Source of the DNA: Demequina mangrovi
GTDB taxonomy: Bacteria > Actinomycetota > Actinomycetes > Actinomycetales > Demequinaceae
Direction of reading: 5' to 3'
Length of the DNA: 64,000 nucleotides
Assembly: GCF_000759715.1 (NCBI RefSeq)
Contig: NZ_BBLU01000008.1
Location: forward strand, 111,848 to 175,847
Both the position numbers and the translations under genes were made by a program. This document shows, piece after piece, positions 29,526 to 38,416 of the stretch. The notes beneath the pieces were generated by a model. That model was given only the letters and a program-made list of their open reading frames with translations. It ran no database searches and was not told the origin of the DNA. Numbering within the stretch: the stretch's first letter is position 1; every line of letters begins with the position of its first letter.

Positions 29526-30839
29526 ATGTCACGCACCCGAATCGCCATCCTCGGCGGAGGCTACGTCGGCCTCTACACCGCCCTCACGCTCATGCGGAAG
29601 GCCAAGGACAAGGTCGACATCACGGTGATCGACCGCCGCCCGTACATGACCTATGCGCCGTTCCTGCCCGAGGTCGGCGCAGCGTCGATCGCCCCTCGCA
29701 ACGCCGTGGTCCCGCTGCGCCGCGAGCTCGAGGGCGCGCGCATCCTCCAGGGCAAGATCGAGCGCATCGACCACGCGTCCCGCATCGTCGAGGCGACCAC
29801 CGACCTCGGCGAGGTCATGGAGGTCGAGTACGACGAGGTGGTCGTCGCCCTCGGCGCAGTCTCGCGCACCCTGCCGATCCCGGGCCTCGCCGAGTTCGGC
29901 ATCGGCTTCAAGTACGTCGAGGAGGCCATCGCGCTGCGCAACCGCGTGCTGGGCCGCATCGCCCGCGCGGCGACCACCGACGACACGGAGCTGCGCCGCA
30001 AGCTGCTCACGTTCGTCTTCGTGGGCGGCGGCTTCGCCGGCGTCGAAGCCTTCTCCGAGACCGAGGACATGGCGAAGGCGTCGCTGCGCTACTACCCCGA
30101 GCTCACCGCCGACGACTTCAACTTCGTCATGGTCGAGGCCGCGCCGCGCATCCTTCCCGAGATGGGCCCCGAGATGGGCGCGTACACGGTCGAGGAGCTC
30201 GAGCGCCGCGGCATGCGCGTGCTGCTCGAGACCCGCCTCGAGAGCTGCATCGACGGCGCCATCGCGCTCTCGAACGGCGAGCGCTTCGAGGCCGACACGG
30301 TCGTGTGGACCGCCGGCGTGAAGCCCTCCCCCGTCATCCAGTCCTCGGACCTCCCGCTGGGCCCGCGCGGCCACGTCAACACCGCGGCGACGCTGCAGGT
30401 CATCGGCGAGGACGGCCAGCCCATCGGCGGCGCGTGGGCCGCGGGCGACTGCGCCCAGGTCCCCAACCTCGTCGAGGGCGAGGGCGACTGGTGCGCCCCG
30501 TCCGCGCAGCACGCGGTGCGTCAGGCCAAGCACCTGGGCGCGAACATCGCGCGCTCGCTCGACGGTCGGCCGCTCGAGCAGTACAAGCACAAGCACCTGG
30601 GCGTCGTGGCGTCGCTGGGCCTGGGCAAGGGCGTCGCGACCACCATGGGCTTCAAGCTCCGCGGCTGGCCGGCGTGGCTCATGCACCGCACGTACCACCT
30701 GCTCGCGATCCCGACCTTCAACCGCAAGGCGCGCGTGGCTCTCGACTGGACCGCCGCGGCGTTCTTCCGCCGCGACCTCGTGTCGCTGGGTCGTCTCCAC
30801 GACCCGCGTCGCGCCTTCGAGGAGGCCGCGCGCTCGTAG
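29526..30839 (+). CDS. ndh: Type II NADH dehydrogenase (NDH-2)
   Basis: 437 residues. There are two Rossmann motifs, GGGYVGLYTA near residue 9 for FAD and VGGGFAGVE near 165 for NADH, plus the FAD-contact AGDCAQV. A C-terminal amphipathic segment with aromatic residues (LMHRTYHLLAIPTFNRKARVALDW) fits membrane attachment. It passes electrons from NADH to menaquinone without proton pumping. The ATG has CTGGAGGTG upstream. Confidence 0.94.
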   Translation: MSRTRIAILGGGYVGLYTALTLMRKAKDKVDITVIDRRPYMTYAPFLPEVGAASIAPRNAVVPLRRELEGARILQGKIERIDHASRIVEATTDLGEVMEVEYDEVVVALGAVSRTLPIPGLAEFGIGFKYVEEAIALRNRVLGRIARAATTDDTELRRKLLTFVFVGGGFAGVEAFSETEDMAKASLRYYPELTADDFNFVMVEAAPRILPEMGPEMGAYTVEELERRGMRVLLETRLESCIDGAIALSNGERFEADTVVWTAGVKPSPVIQSSDLPLGPRGHVNTAATLQVIGEDGQPIGGAWAAGDCAQVPNLVEGEGDWCAPSAQHAVRQAKHLGANIARSLDGRPLEQYKHKHLGVVASLGLGKGVATTMGFKLRGWPAWLMHRTYHLLAIPTFNRKARVALDWTAAAFFRRDLVSLGRLHDPRRAFEEAARS

Positions 30840-30857
30840 CGGCGTCCGCCACGCATG

Positions 30858-30895
30858 GCGAAGGGCCCCCGGGGATCACCCCGGGGGCCCTTCGC
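30858..30895 (+). terminator. Strong terminator after ndh
   Basis: A perfect 17 bp stem (GCGAAGGGCCCCCGGGG with its complement) with an ATCA loop lies 18 bp after the ndh stop. It can also serve the minus-strand gene ending at 30936. Confidence 0.8.
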
Positions 30896-30935
30896 GTGTC
30901 CCGCTCCGGTCGTCCCGGATCCGGAAGGGCGGCTT

Positions 30936-31415
30936 CTAGGCCGCGGAGACCTCGCGGCACAGCTCCTCGACCAGGCAGGCGGCCTGCGCGTCGCGCGCGG
31001 CGGCGTCGAGGGCGTCGTCGTCGAGCTCCGAGGACAGCACCTGGACCACGCTCACGTCGAGCAGCAGGTCCTCGCGCACCACGGCGTGGGCCTCCTCGGG
31101 CCAGTCGCCGCGCTCCCGCAGGCAGGCCGCCGTCTCCTGAGCGCTCAGGCGCGTCGCGAAGAAGCGCATCCCGCCGCACGTGAGCAGGCCGCCCACGTAG
31201 CTCGCGCCGACGAAGTCGACGGTCTCGACGCGCGGCTCGTGGCCCTCGACCCATGCCGCGAGCAGCTCGCGGAAGCCGTCGACGCACATCGCGCCGTGCG
31301 GGTGCTCGCCGACCACGACGGACGCGCCGTGCGCGGTCCCGAGCCGCAGCTGCATGCGCGGGGCGGCCGCGGCGATCGCGGCGACGTCGGTGAGGACCTC
31401 TCGGGTCAGCGTCAT
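30936..31415 (-). CDS. Hypothetical protein, 159 aa
   Basis: Not recognised. It is acidic, soluble and mostly alpha/beta in appearance. The middle VDFVGASYVGGLLTCGGMRFFATRLSAQETAACL is the most distinctive part. There is no signal peptide or membrane helix. The ATG at 31415 has GGAGGCGCC upstream. A perfect 9 bp inverted repeat lies 72 bp before its start and may control it. Confidence 0.65.
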   Translation of the reverse strand: MTLTREVLTDVAAIAAAAPRMQLRLGTAHGASVVVGEHPHGAMCVDGFRELLAAWVEGHEPRVETVDFVGASYVGGLLTCGGMRFFATRLSAQETAACLRERGDWPEEAHAVVREDLLLDVSVVQVLSSELDDDALDAAARDAQAACLVEELCREVSAA

Positions 31416-31486
31416 GGCGCCTCCAGCGGGCGACGGTGGCGGCCGGCGGCCGCGCGTTGGCGCCACTGTAGACGGACGCACGCCAT

Positions 31487-31510
31487 TAACGCAACATGCC
31501 TGTTGCGTTA
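31487..31510. promoter_or_regulatory. 24 bp palindromic candidate operator
   Basis: TAACGCAAC and GTTGCGTTA are perfect inverted arms around ATGCCT. The arms are AT-richer than the region and the geometry suits a dimeric repressor. It lies upstream of the 159-residue protein. The regulator is unknown. Confidence 0.5.
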
Positions 31511-31536
31511 TCCATCCGCGGGACGCCCTGGACGCG

Positions 31537-31572
31537 CAGGAGGCCCCGCATCAGACGATGCGGGGCCTCCTG
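31537..31572 (-). terminator. Terminator of the heme operon
   Basis: A perfect 16 bp stem (CAGGAGGCCCCGCATC and complement) with an AGAC loop lies 11 bp beyond the hemH stop. Confidence 0.78.
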
Positions 31573-31582
31573 GGCGGAAGGG

Positions 31583-32758
31583 TCAGGCGTTCGCGATGGT
31601 CGCCTTCGCGGCGCGGCCGAGGCAGCAGTCCGTGGGGCACACGTCCTGCCACGGGCCGAGGTCGGTGAGCGCCTCGCGCTCGCGCGGGGTGTCCCCCGGC
31701 GTCGCGACGTGGCGCTCCTCGACCAGGTCGATCAGGCCGGCGACGTACTGGGGGTCGACGCCCACGGTGGGCACGCGCACCGGCACGATGCCGCGCTCCT
31801 CGCAGGTCTCGACGGCCTCGTTGTCGAGGTCCCAGGCGACCTCCATGTGGTCCGACACGAAGCCGATCGGCGAGATCACCAGGCCCTTGACCGCATCGTC
31901 CAGCTTCTCGATGGCGTCGTTGATGTCGGGCTCGAGCCACGGGATCTCAGGCGAGCCCGAGCGCGACTGGAACACGAGGCTCCACGGCACGTCGGGGAAC
32001 TCGTCGGCGACCTTGTCCATGATGAGCGCCGCGACCGCGCGCTGCTGCTCGACGTACCAGCCGCCGCCGGCGTACCACTCGTTCTCGCCGCCGGTGGCGA
32101 CGGGCTCGCCCGAGGGCAGCGCCTCGCGCGGACCCGACACGTCGGCCGCGGCCGTCGGGATCGAGTGCGTCGCGAACATCACGTGCGCGCCCTCGAGCAG
32201 GCCCTGCTCCTTGAGCGACGCGAGGCCGCCGCGGACGGCGTCGATGTTGGGGTTCACGAAGCCGGGGTGGTCGAAGTACTGGCGCACCTTGTCGAGCTCG
32301 AGCTCGCCCTCGAGGCCCGTCTCCGCGAGCGCGGTCGCGAGGTCCTCGCGGTACGCGCGGCAGCCGGAGTAGCTCGAGAAGGACGTGGTGACGAGCACGA
32401 GCACCTTGCGGTGGCCGTCGGCGTGCAGCTCCTTCAGCGCATCGGCGAAGTACGGCGCCCAGAAGCGGTTGCCCCAGTAGACCGGCAGACCCAGGCCGCG
32501 CTTGGCGATCTCCGCCTCGAGCGCGGCCTTGAGGTCGCGGTTCTGGTCGTTGATGGGGCTGATGCCGCCGAAGTGGCGGTAGTGGTGGGCGACCTCCTCG
32601 AGGCGCTCGTCGGGGATCCCGCGGCCACGGGTGACGTTGCGCAGGTACGGGATGACGTCGTCCTGACCCTCGGGACCGCCGAAGCCGGCGAGGAGGATCG
32701 CGTCGTACGTGGTGGCCGGCAGCGTGCGGGACGATGCGGCGAGCGGGGGAAGCGTCAT
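31583..32758 (-). CDS. hemH: Coproporphyrin III ferrochelatase
   Basis: 391 residues. It inserts ferrous iron into coproporphyrin III in the monoderm (coproporphyrin-dependent) heme route. The catalytic His is in MFATHSIP and the acidic partner in FVSDHMEVAWDLD. The C-terminal CPTDCC plus an internal SGCRAY supply the four cysteines expected for the [2Fe-2S] cluster of actinobacterial ferrochelatases. Its ATG overlaps the hemQ stop (ATGA). Confidence 0.96.
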   Translation of the reverse strand: MTLPPLAASSRTLPATTYDAILLAGFGGPEGQDDVIPYLRNVTRGRGIPDERLEEVAHHYRHFGGISPINDQNRDLKAALEAEIAKRGLGLPVYWGNRFWAPYFADALKELHADGHRKVLVLVTTSFSSYSGCRAYREDLATALAETGLEGELELDKVRQYFDHPGFVNPNIDAVRGGLASLKEQGLLEGAHVMFATHSIPTAAADVSGPREALPSGEPVATGGENEWYAGGGWYVEQQRAVAALIMDKVADEFPDVPWSLVFQSRSGSPEIPWLEPDINDAIEKLDDAVKGLVISPIGFVSDHMEVAWDLDNEAVETCEERGIVPVRVPTVGVDPQYVAGLIDLVEERHVATPGDTPREREALTDLGPWQDVCPTDCCLGRAAKATIANA

Positions 32759-33429
32759 GAGGCGAGGACCTCCACGGCCTCGGCGGTCGTCACGCGGCGA
32801 CCGGTGTAGAACGGCAGCTCCTCGCGCACGTGGCGACGAGCCTCGGTGTAGCGGAGCTCGCGCATCATGTCGACGAGGTCCGTGACCTCGTCGGCCTCCA
32901 TGGGGAGCAGCCACTCGTAGTCGCCGAGCGCGAAGGCGGCGACTGTGTTCGCGACGACGCCCTTGAAGGCGGCGCCCTTGATGCCGTGGTCGCGCAGCAT
33001 CGCCGAGCGCTCCTCCTCGGGCAGGAGGTACCACTCGTACGAGCGCACGAACGGGTAGACGGTGAGCCAGTCGCGGGGGCGCTCGCCGCGCAGGAAGCCC
33101 GGGACATGACGCTTGTTGAACTCGGCGTCGCGGTGCACACCCGCGGCGGACCACGTGAGGGTGGTCTCGGCGAGCAGCTCGGTGGCGCGGAGCTCACGCA
33201 GCGCGAGCTGGAGGTTCTCCAGCACGGGGCCGTGCAGCCAGAGCATCACGGTGCCGTCGGCGCGCAGCCCGGACACGTCGTAGATGCCGCGCAGGGTGAC
33301 GTCGTGGTCGGCCATCTCGGCGACGGCGGCGTCGAAGTGCTCGACCACCTCCGCGAGCTCCTCGTCGGGGGCGTGGAGCATGCCGTCGAGGACGGCGAAC
33401 AGGGTGAAGCCTGAGGGGTTCTCGGTCAT
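32755..33429 (-). CDS. hemQ: Coproheme decarboxylase (HemQ/ChdC)
   Basis: 224 residues of the chlorite-dismutase-like fold. It oxidatively removes two propionate carboxyls of coproheme to give heme b. The catalytic Tyr region YPFVRSYEWYLLPEEER and the flexible-loop motif DHGIKGAAFKGVVANT are intact. It sits between hemY and hemH in the last-steps operon. The ATG at 33429 is preferred over a GTG three codons upstream. Confidence 0.96.
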   Translation of the reverse strand: MTENPSGFTLFAVLDGMLHAPDEELAEVVEHFDAAVAEMADHDVTLRGIYDVSGLRADGTVMLWLHGPVLENLQLALRELRATELLAETTLTWSAAGVHRDAEFNKRHVPGFLRGERPRDWLTVYPFVRSYEWYLLPEEERSAMLRDHGIKGAAFKGVVANTVAAFALGDYEWLLPMEADEVTDLVDMMRELRYTEARRHVREELPFYTGRRVTTAEAVEVLAS

Positions 33430-33477
33430 GCGCACCATCTTCCGATGGATTCGTCCCTGGTGCGAAATCGCTAGGAC

Positions 33478-34758
33478 CTAGGTCCTGGGCGCCTCGGCCC
33501 CCACGATCGCCGCCAGCCCGGACAGCCCGGCCGCGGAGCCGACCAGTTCCACCCCAGGCAGCGGCCGCCGGTCGGGGACCGCGGCGGGCGAGGCGTCCGG
33601 CCACTCGACCAGGGCGGTCTCGCGCACGCGGGACTCGGGCACGTCCGTGCCGAGCAGGCGGTTGGCGTCCGCGAGCGCGTGCGCGAGCAGGTCCTCGTCG
33701 GGGTCCGTCACCGCATAGGACAGCCGCACCACGTGGCGCCCCCCCGCCGCGTCGCGAAGCCAGGACCACTTCGCGGTAGCGTGCGTGAGCGCCTTGGCGC
33801 GGGTGACGCCGCCGATCGCGAGCACCCCGGTGCCGCGCGGCGCCGCGTCGAGCTCGGGCGCGTCGAGGACCAGCGTCGCGAGCGCCACGCGGCGCTCGGC
33901 GGGGGCGTCCGGCAGCGCGGGCACCAGCCTGCGCGCCTCGGGCCGCGGCACGGCGAGCACGAGGGTGTCCGCGACGAGCGTCCCGCCGCCGGCGCGCACG
34001 TGCCAGGCGCCGTCACGATGCTCGGCGGTCTCCGCGGCGGTCCGCACCACCAGCCGCGCACCGGCCTCGCGGGCGGCGTCCGCGAGCGCCGCGGTGATCC
34101 TCCAGATCCCGCCGCGGAGCCCCAGCACCGCGGAGCCCGCGGGGGCCAGCCGGCGCCGGCGCTCGGCGAGCGCGAGCAGGCTGCCCGCCTCGCGCAGCTG
34201 CTGCGGAAGCGTGGGGTCGATCGCCGCGAGCGGCAGCTCGTCGAGGGGACGCGAGTACACGCCCTGGAGCACGGGGGCGACGAGCATGTCGGCGACCCGC
34301 TCGCCGAGGCGCGAGCGCACGAGCGACCCGACCGTCGCATCGTCCGGCACGTCCCCCAGCGGTCGGGAGCGCTCGAGGGCGGCCTCGGCTGCGGCGCCCC
34401 AGCCGATGATGCGGCGCACCTCATGGTGCAGCGGCCGCGTGGGGATGCCGAGCCAGCCCGTCGTCGGCAGCGCGTAGGAGCGCTCGGGCGACACCACCCA
34501 CGCCGGCGCGCGCGTGGGCGCGACAAGGTCTGCGCCGAGCCCGAGCTCGCGCACCAGCGCCTCGACGTGCGGGGTGCGCGTCGCGAAGGACTCGGCTCCC
34601 GCGTCGAGCGTCATCCCCGAGACGCTGATCGGGCTGACGCGACCGCCCCAGCCCGGGCCCGCCTCGAGGACGGTCACCACCGCGCCGCGGCGGGCGTGGC
34701 GACGGGCCGCGAGCAGGCCCGCGACCCCCCCGCCGACGACGAGGACGCGTTCAGCCAC
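33478..34758 (-). CDS. hemY: Coproporphyrinogen III oxidase / protoporphyrinogen oxidase (CgoX/HemY)
   Basis: 426 residues. The N-terminal FAD-binding dinucleotide fold is RVLVVGGGVAGLLAARRHARRGAVVTVLEAG, and the C-terminal FAD motif is GVELVGSAAGLSGLAAIVGA. In this pathway it oxidises coproporphyrinogen III to coproporphyrin III. The GTG start at 34758 overlaps the hemE stop by 8 bases and places the GxGxxG motif at the usual distance. Confidence 0.94.
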   Translation of the reverse strand: MAERVLVVGGGVAGLLAARRHARRGAVVTVLEAGPGWGGRVSPISVSGMTLDAGAESFATRTPHVEALVRELGLGADLVAPTRAPAWVVSPERSYALPTTGWLGIPTRPLHHEVRRIIGWGAAAEAALERSRPLGDVPDDATVGSLVRSRLGERVADMLVAPVLQGVYSRPLDELPLAAIDPTLPQQLREAGSLLALAERRRRLAPAGSAVLGLRGGIWRITAALADAAREAGARLVVRTAAETAEHRDGAWHVRAGGGTLVADTLVLAVPRPEARRLVPALPDAPAERRVALATLVLDAPELDAAPRGTGVLAIGGVTRAKALTHATAKWSWLRDAAGGRHVVRLSYAVTDPDEDLLAHALADANRLLGTDVPESRVRETALVEWPDASPAAVPDRRPLPGVELVGSAAGLSGLAAIVGAEAPRT

Positions 34759-35857
34759 GCGCGTGGACCAGGTCGACGATGCGCTGGAGCATGTCGGGGT
34801 CCGTCTCCGGGGGCACGCCGTGGCCGAGGTTGACCACATGGCCGGGCGCCTCGGCGCCGCGGGCGAGCACGTCGAGCACATGCGCCTCGAGGACCTCCAC
34901 GGGGGCGGTCAGGCGCGCGGGATCGATGTTGCCCTGCAGCGGGAGGTCCCCGCCGAGGATGCGCGAGGCCTCGTCGAGCGGCAGGCGATAGTCGACGCCC
35001 ATCGCGGTCGCGCCCGCGTCGGCCATGGGACGCAGCAGGTGCGAGCCGTGCGCGGCGAAGTGGATGCGCGGCACGGGGAGGTCCGCGACCGCGGAGAGCG
35101 CCGCCGCGGAGCCCGGCTGGCAGTGCGCGACGTAGTCGGCGGGGGCGAGCGAGCCGGCCCACGAGTCGAAGAGCTGCACGGCCGAGGCGCCGGCGAGCAC
35201 CTGCGCGCGCAGGAACAGGCCCGCGGCGGCCGACGTCCACGCGGTGAGCGCGTCCCAGACGTCCGGCGCCTCGATCATGAGGCGGCGCGCGCCGAGGTGG
35301 TCGCGCGACGGGCGTCCCTCGACCATGTAAGCGGCGAGCGTGAAGGGTGCGCCGGCGAAGCCGATGAGCGGCGTGGAGCCGAGCTGCGCGACGGTGAGGC
35401 GCACCGCCTCGCGGATCGCGTCGAGCCCCGCGTCGAACGTGCCGCGGTCGCCGGGCTCGCCCAGCGCGGGCAGCGCCTCGACGTCCGCCATGGTCCGGAT
35501 CGGGCGGTCGAAGACCGGGCCCACGCCCGGGGCGATCTCCACCCCGACGCCCGCCACCTTCATCGGCACCACGATGTCGGAGAAGAAGATGCCCGCGTCG
35601 ACCCCGTAACGGCGCACCGGCTGGAGCGTGATCTCGGCCGCGAGCGCGGGGTCGAGGCACGACTCGAGCATCGTGGTGCCCTTACGGGCCTCGAGGTACT
35701 CCGGCAGCGAGCGGCCGGCCTGGCGCATGAACCACACGGGACGATGCGCGGGGTTCTCGCCGCGCAGCGCGGCGAGCAGCGGGGCGTCGGCGACGGCGCC
35801 GGTGCGGAGCGGGTGGGTCTCGGGGAGCTGCATGAGCGAGGGGCCGGACATGTTCAC
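34751..35857 (-). CDS. hemE: Uroporphyrinogen III decarboxylase
   Basis: 368 residues. The signature RPVWFMRQAGRSLPEY holds the substrate-binding arginines, and GFAGAPFTLAAYMVEG is the second signature. It converts uroporphyrinogen III to coproporphyrinogen III. The GTG at 35857 has AAGG at good spacing; an ATG two codons later is the alternative. It is the first gene of the operon hemE-hemY-hemQ-hemH. Confidence 0.97.
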   Translation of the reverse strand: MNMSGPSLMQLPETHPLRTGAVADAPLLAALRGENPAHRPVWFMRQAGRSLPEYLEARKGTTMLESCLDPALAAEITLQPVRRYGVDAGIFFSDIVVPMKVAGVGVEIAPGVGPVFDRPIRTMADVEALPALGEPGDRGTFDAGLDAIREAVRLTVAQLGSTPLIGFAGAPFTLAAYMVEGRPSRDHLGARRLMIEAPDVWDALTAWTSAAAGLFLRAQVLAGASAVQLFDSWAGSLAPADYVAHCQPGSAAALSAVADLPVPRIHFAAHGSHLLRPMADAGATAMGVDYRLPLDEASRILGGDLPLQGNIDPARLTAPVEVLEAHVLDVLARGAEAPGHVVNLGHGVPPETDPDMLQRIVDLVHARG

Positions 35858-35896
35858 GATTCTGCCTTGTCACGGTCCCGTGTCAGAATTGAGGCC

Positions 35897-37195
35897 GTGT
35901 CTTTCATGTCCCTCGTCGCCTCGCACCGCAATCGTGAGCTCGCCGTGCTCGAGCAGCTCCAGGTGGGCGCCGACACGCTCGCGGCCGAGCTGGTCGCGGG
36001 CGGCGGCGCGGTCGCCGGAGCCGTGGTCCTCCCCACGTGCAACCGCTTCGAGGTGTACGTCGAGACCGAGGACCCCGAGGCCGCGCGCGACGCGGTGATC
36101 GACGCGATCACCCGTGCGAGCGCACTCGACCGCGAGACCGTCGCCCAGGCGCTCGTGCCCTACGAGGACGACGACGCCATCCAGCACCTCCTCTCCGTGA
36201 CCTCCGGCCTCGAGTCGATGGTGGTCGGCGAGCGCGAGATCAGCGGGCAGGTGCGCCGCGCCCACCTCGAGGCGCAGAAGCGTCACGAGATCAGCCCGCG
36301 GCTCGACCGCCTGTTCCAGTCCGCGCTGCGCACCTCGCGCGTGGTCGCCGCCTCGACCGGCCTCGGCACGTCGGGGCGCTCGGTCGTGTCCGTCGCGCTC
36401 GACCTCGCCGATGCGACGGTCGACTGGCACGGCGCGCGCGTGCTGCTCATCGGCACCGGCGCCCTGGCCGAGACCGCCGTGGGCACGCTGCACGGTCGCG
36501 GCGCCCAGGTCGACGGCGTCTTCTCCCCCTCGGGCCGCGCGGACGAGTTCGCGCTGCGCCACCGCATCGACGCGATCGACCTCGACGGGCTCGAGCTCGC
36601 GATCCGCGAGGCCGACGTGGTGTTCGCCTGCTCGGGCGGCGAGTCCGTGGTCGTCACCCCGGCGCTCGTCGCCTCGGCGCGCCAGGGCCTCGACGCCCCC
36701 CTCACGCTCATCGACCTCGCGCTGCACCGCGACATCGCCCCCGGCGTCGGCGAGCTCCGCGGCGTCACCGTCATCGGCCTCGACGACGTCGGCGCCTCCG
36801 CCCCCGGCGAGTCCGTGGGAGCGATCGAGGCCGCCCGGTCCATCGTCGCGCACGCCGTCGCCCGCTTCGGGGACGGGGAGACCGCCCGCTCGCTCGACCC
36901 CGCCGTCGTCGCGCTGCGCGAGCACGTTTTCGGGCTGCTCGAGCGCGAGGTCGCGAGGATCCGTCCCGCCGCGGGCGCGCCGCAGGAGGCGGTCGACCGG
37001 GCCGACGAGACCGAGGCCGCGCTGCGCCGCTTCGCGAAGACCCTGCTGCACACCCCGACCGTCCGGGCGCGCGAGCACGCGCAGGCCGGCGAGGCCACGC
37101 AGTACCTCGAGGCGATCCGCGCCCTCTACGGCATCGACGTCGCGGTCCCCGACGACGCGTGCCCCGTGACGGAGATCGACTCCTCGCACGGCTGA
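35897..37195 (+). CDS. hemA: Glutamyl-tRNA reductase
   Basis: 432 residues. It reduces glutamyl-tRNA to glutamate-1-semialdehyde, the first committed step of C5 heme synthesis. The nucleophilic Cys is in VLPTCNRFEVY, followed by GLESMVVGEREISGQVRRAH and the NADPH domain (VLLIGTGALAETA). The start is GTG 35897 or ATG 35906; both are close to family length. It is divergent from hemE across 39 bp, so both directions share one control region. hemB, hemC, hemD and hemL are not in the window. Confidence 0.95.
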   Translation: MSFMSLVASHRNRELAVLEQLQVGADTLAAELVAGGGAVAGAVVLPTCNRFEVYVETEDPEAARDAVIDAITRASALDRETVAQALVPYEDDDAIQHLLSVTSGLESMVVGEREISGQVRRAHLEAQKRHEISPRLDRLFQSALRTSRVVAASTGLGTSGRSVVSVALDLADATVDWHGARVLLIGTGALAETAVGTLHGRGAQVDGVFSPSGRADEFALRHRIDAIDLDGLELAIREADVVFACSGGESVVVTPALVASARQGLDAPLTLIDLALHRDIAPGVGELRGVTVIGLDDVGASAPGESVGAIEAARSIVAHAVARFGDGETARSLDPAVVALREHVFGLLEREVARIRPAAGAPQEAVDRADETEAALRRFAKTLLHTPTVRAREHAQAGEATQYLEAIRALYGIDVAVPDDACPVTEIDSSHG

Positions 37196-37204
37196 GCCCC
37201 TCGA

Positions 37205-37305
37205 CGATTCCCAATGACACATGTGCCCCGTGGGGCGCATGAGGACGCCGGTGCCCTCGCATCGTGCCCGCCCGCCCCAGGCGTCACTCGTGTCATTGGG
37301 AATCG
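37205..37305. repeat. Nested inverted repeat after hemA
   Basis: A 16 bp perfect pair (CGATTCCCAATGACAC at 37205-37220 and its complement at 37290-37305) encloses a smaller imperfect palindrome ATGTGCCCCGTGGGGCGCAT (37221-37240). It starts ten bases past the hemA stop. It could end transcription, or be a mobile or structural element; no gene is seen in the 225 bp gap. Confidence 0.6.
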
Positions 37306-37320
37306 CAGGTGAGGCGTCAT

Positions 37321-37344
37321 TTAGGGAACCCGCGCGTTTCCTAA
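37321..37344. promoter_or_regulatory. Imperfect palindrome upstream of the iron operon
   Basis: TTAGGGAAC and GTTTCCTAA are inverted arms (8 of 9 pairs) around CCGCGC, 16 bp before the IdeR box. Role unknown. Confidence 0.35.
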
Positions 37345-37359
37345 TCTCCCTCGCATGCG

Positions 37360-37378
37360 TTAGGTTAGGCGGGCCTTA
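37360..37378 (+). promoter_or_regulatory. IdeR/DtxR iron box
   Basis: TTAGGTTAGGCGGGCCTTA matches 15 of 19 positions of the consensus TTAGGTTAGGCTAACCTAA. It lies 43 bp before the first permease gene, ideal for iron-dependent repression of the import operon. Confidence 0.8.
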
Positions 37379-37420
37379 CCGTGCGCCCGTGCGCGCGCCA
37401 CCCCCAGCCTGAGGAGAACG

Positions 37421-38416
37421 ATGCGGACGCGTGCCCTCGTCGCGATCGGCGCCGTCGCGGCGCTGCTCGTCGCGGTCGCGCTCTCGCTCGCGATCGGCTC
37501 CCGCGCGATCGACCTCGGGACCGTGTGGCAGGCCCTCACGGACCTCGACCCCACCGACCCCGAGCAGCTCATCGTGAGCGACCTGCGCGTCTCGCGCACC
37601 GTGATCGGGATCCTCGCGGGCGCCGCGCTCGCCGTCGCCGGCGCGCTCATGCAGGCGCTCACGCGCAACCCCTTCGCGGACCCGGGCCTGCTCGGCATCA
37701 ACGCCGGCGCGTCGCTCGCGGTGGTGATCGCGCTCAGCACCGGCGTCGCGACCGGCTACGCGGCGCAGGTGCCGCTCGCCTTCGTGGGCGCGGGCGTCGC
37801 CGCGCTCATCGTCTACGCGATCGGCGCGCGCGGGGCCGCGGCGGGAGCGCCCGTCCGCCTCGCGCTCGCCGGCGTCGCCTTCACCGCGCTCGTCTCGTCG
37901 ATCACGTACGCGATCCTGCTCCTCAACAACGAGACGATGGAGCAGTACCGGCTGTGGGTCACGGGCTCGCTCACGGGCCGCCAGAACTACGACGTCACGG
38001 CCCTTGCGTGGATCGTCCTCATCGCGATCGCGGCGGGCCTGCTCGCCTCGCGCCAGCTCCAGGCGATCGCGCTGGGCGAGGACGCCGCCCGCGCCCTCGG
38101 CGTCAGGATCGGCGCCGTCCGCACCGTCATCATCGTCATCGTCACCCTGCTGGCAGGCGCCGCGACCGCCGCCGCGGGACCCATCGTCTTCGTCGGCCTC
38201 GCGGTGCCGCACCTCGCGCGCGCGCTCGTCGGCGCGTCGCTCCCCTGGCTGCTCGTGGTGAGCGCGTTCGGCGGCGCCGCCCTGGTGCTCGTGTGCGACG
38301 TCATCGGCCGCGTGGTCGCGCCTCCCGGCGAGATCGGCGTCGGCATCACGACCGCCTTCATCGGCGGCCTCATCTTCGCGCTCATGGCACGCCGCATGAA
38401 GGTGGTGGAGCTGTGA
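37421..38416 (+). CDS. Iron-siderophore ABC permease 1 (FecCD family)
   Basis: 331 residues with about nine or ten membrane helices. FecCD hallmarks are RVSRTVIGILAGAALAVAGALMQALTRNPFADPGLLGINAGA and the coupling helix region ALGVRIGAVRT. It forms half of the inner-membrane channel. The ATG has GAGGAG upstream. Its stop overlaps the next start (GTGA). Confidence 0.95.
   Translation: MRTRALVAIGAVAALLVAVALSLAIGSRAIDLGTVWQALTDLDPTDPEQLIVSDLRVSRTVIGILAGAALAVAGALMQALTRNPFADPGLLGINAGASLAVVIALSTGVATGYAAQVPLAFVGAGVAALIVYAIGARGAAAGAPVRLALAGVAFTALVSSITYAILLLNNETMEQYRLWVTGSLTGRQNYDVTALAWIVLIAIAAGLLASRQLQAIALGEDAARALGVRIGAVRTVIIVIVTLLAGAATAAAGPIVFVGLAVPHLARALVGASLPWLLVVSAFGGAALVLVCDVIGRVVAPPGEIGVGITTAFIGGLIFALMARRMKVVEL

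Noticed and set aside
26756..29548. A 930-codon minus-strand frame opposite xseB, the PfkB kinase and fumC
   Set aside because: Same antisense artefact of high GC; the plus-strand genes carry intact catalytic motifs.
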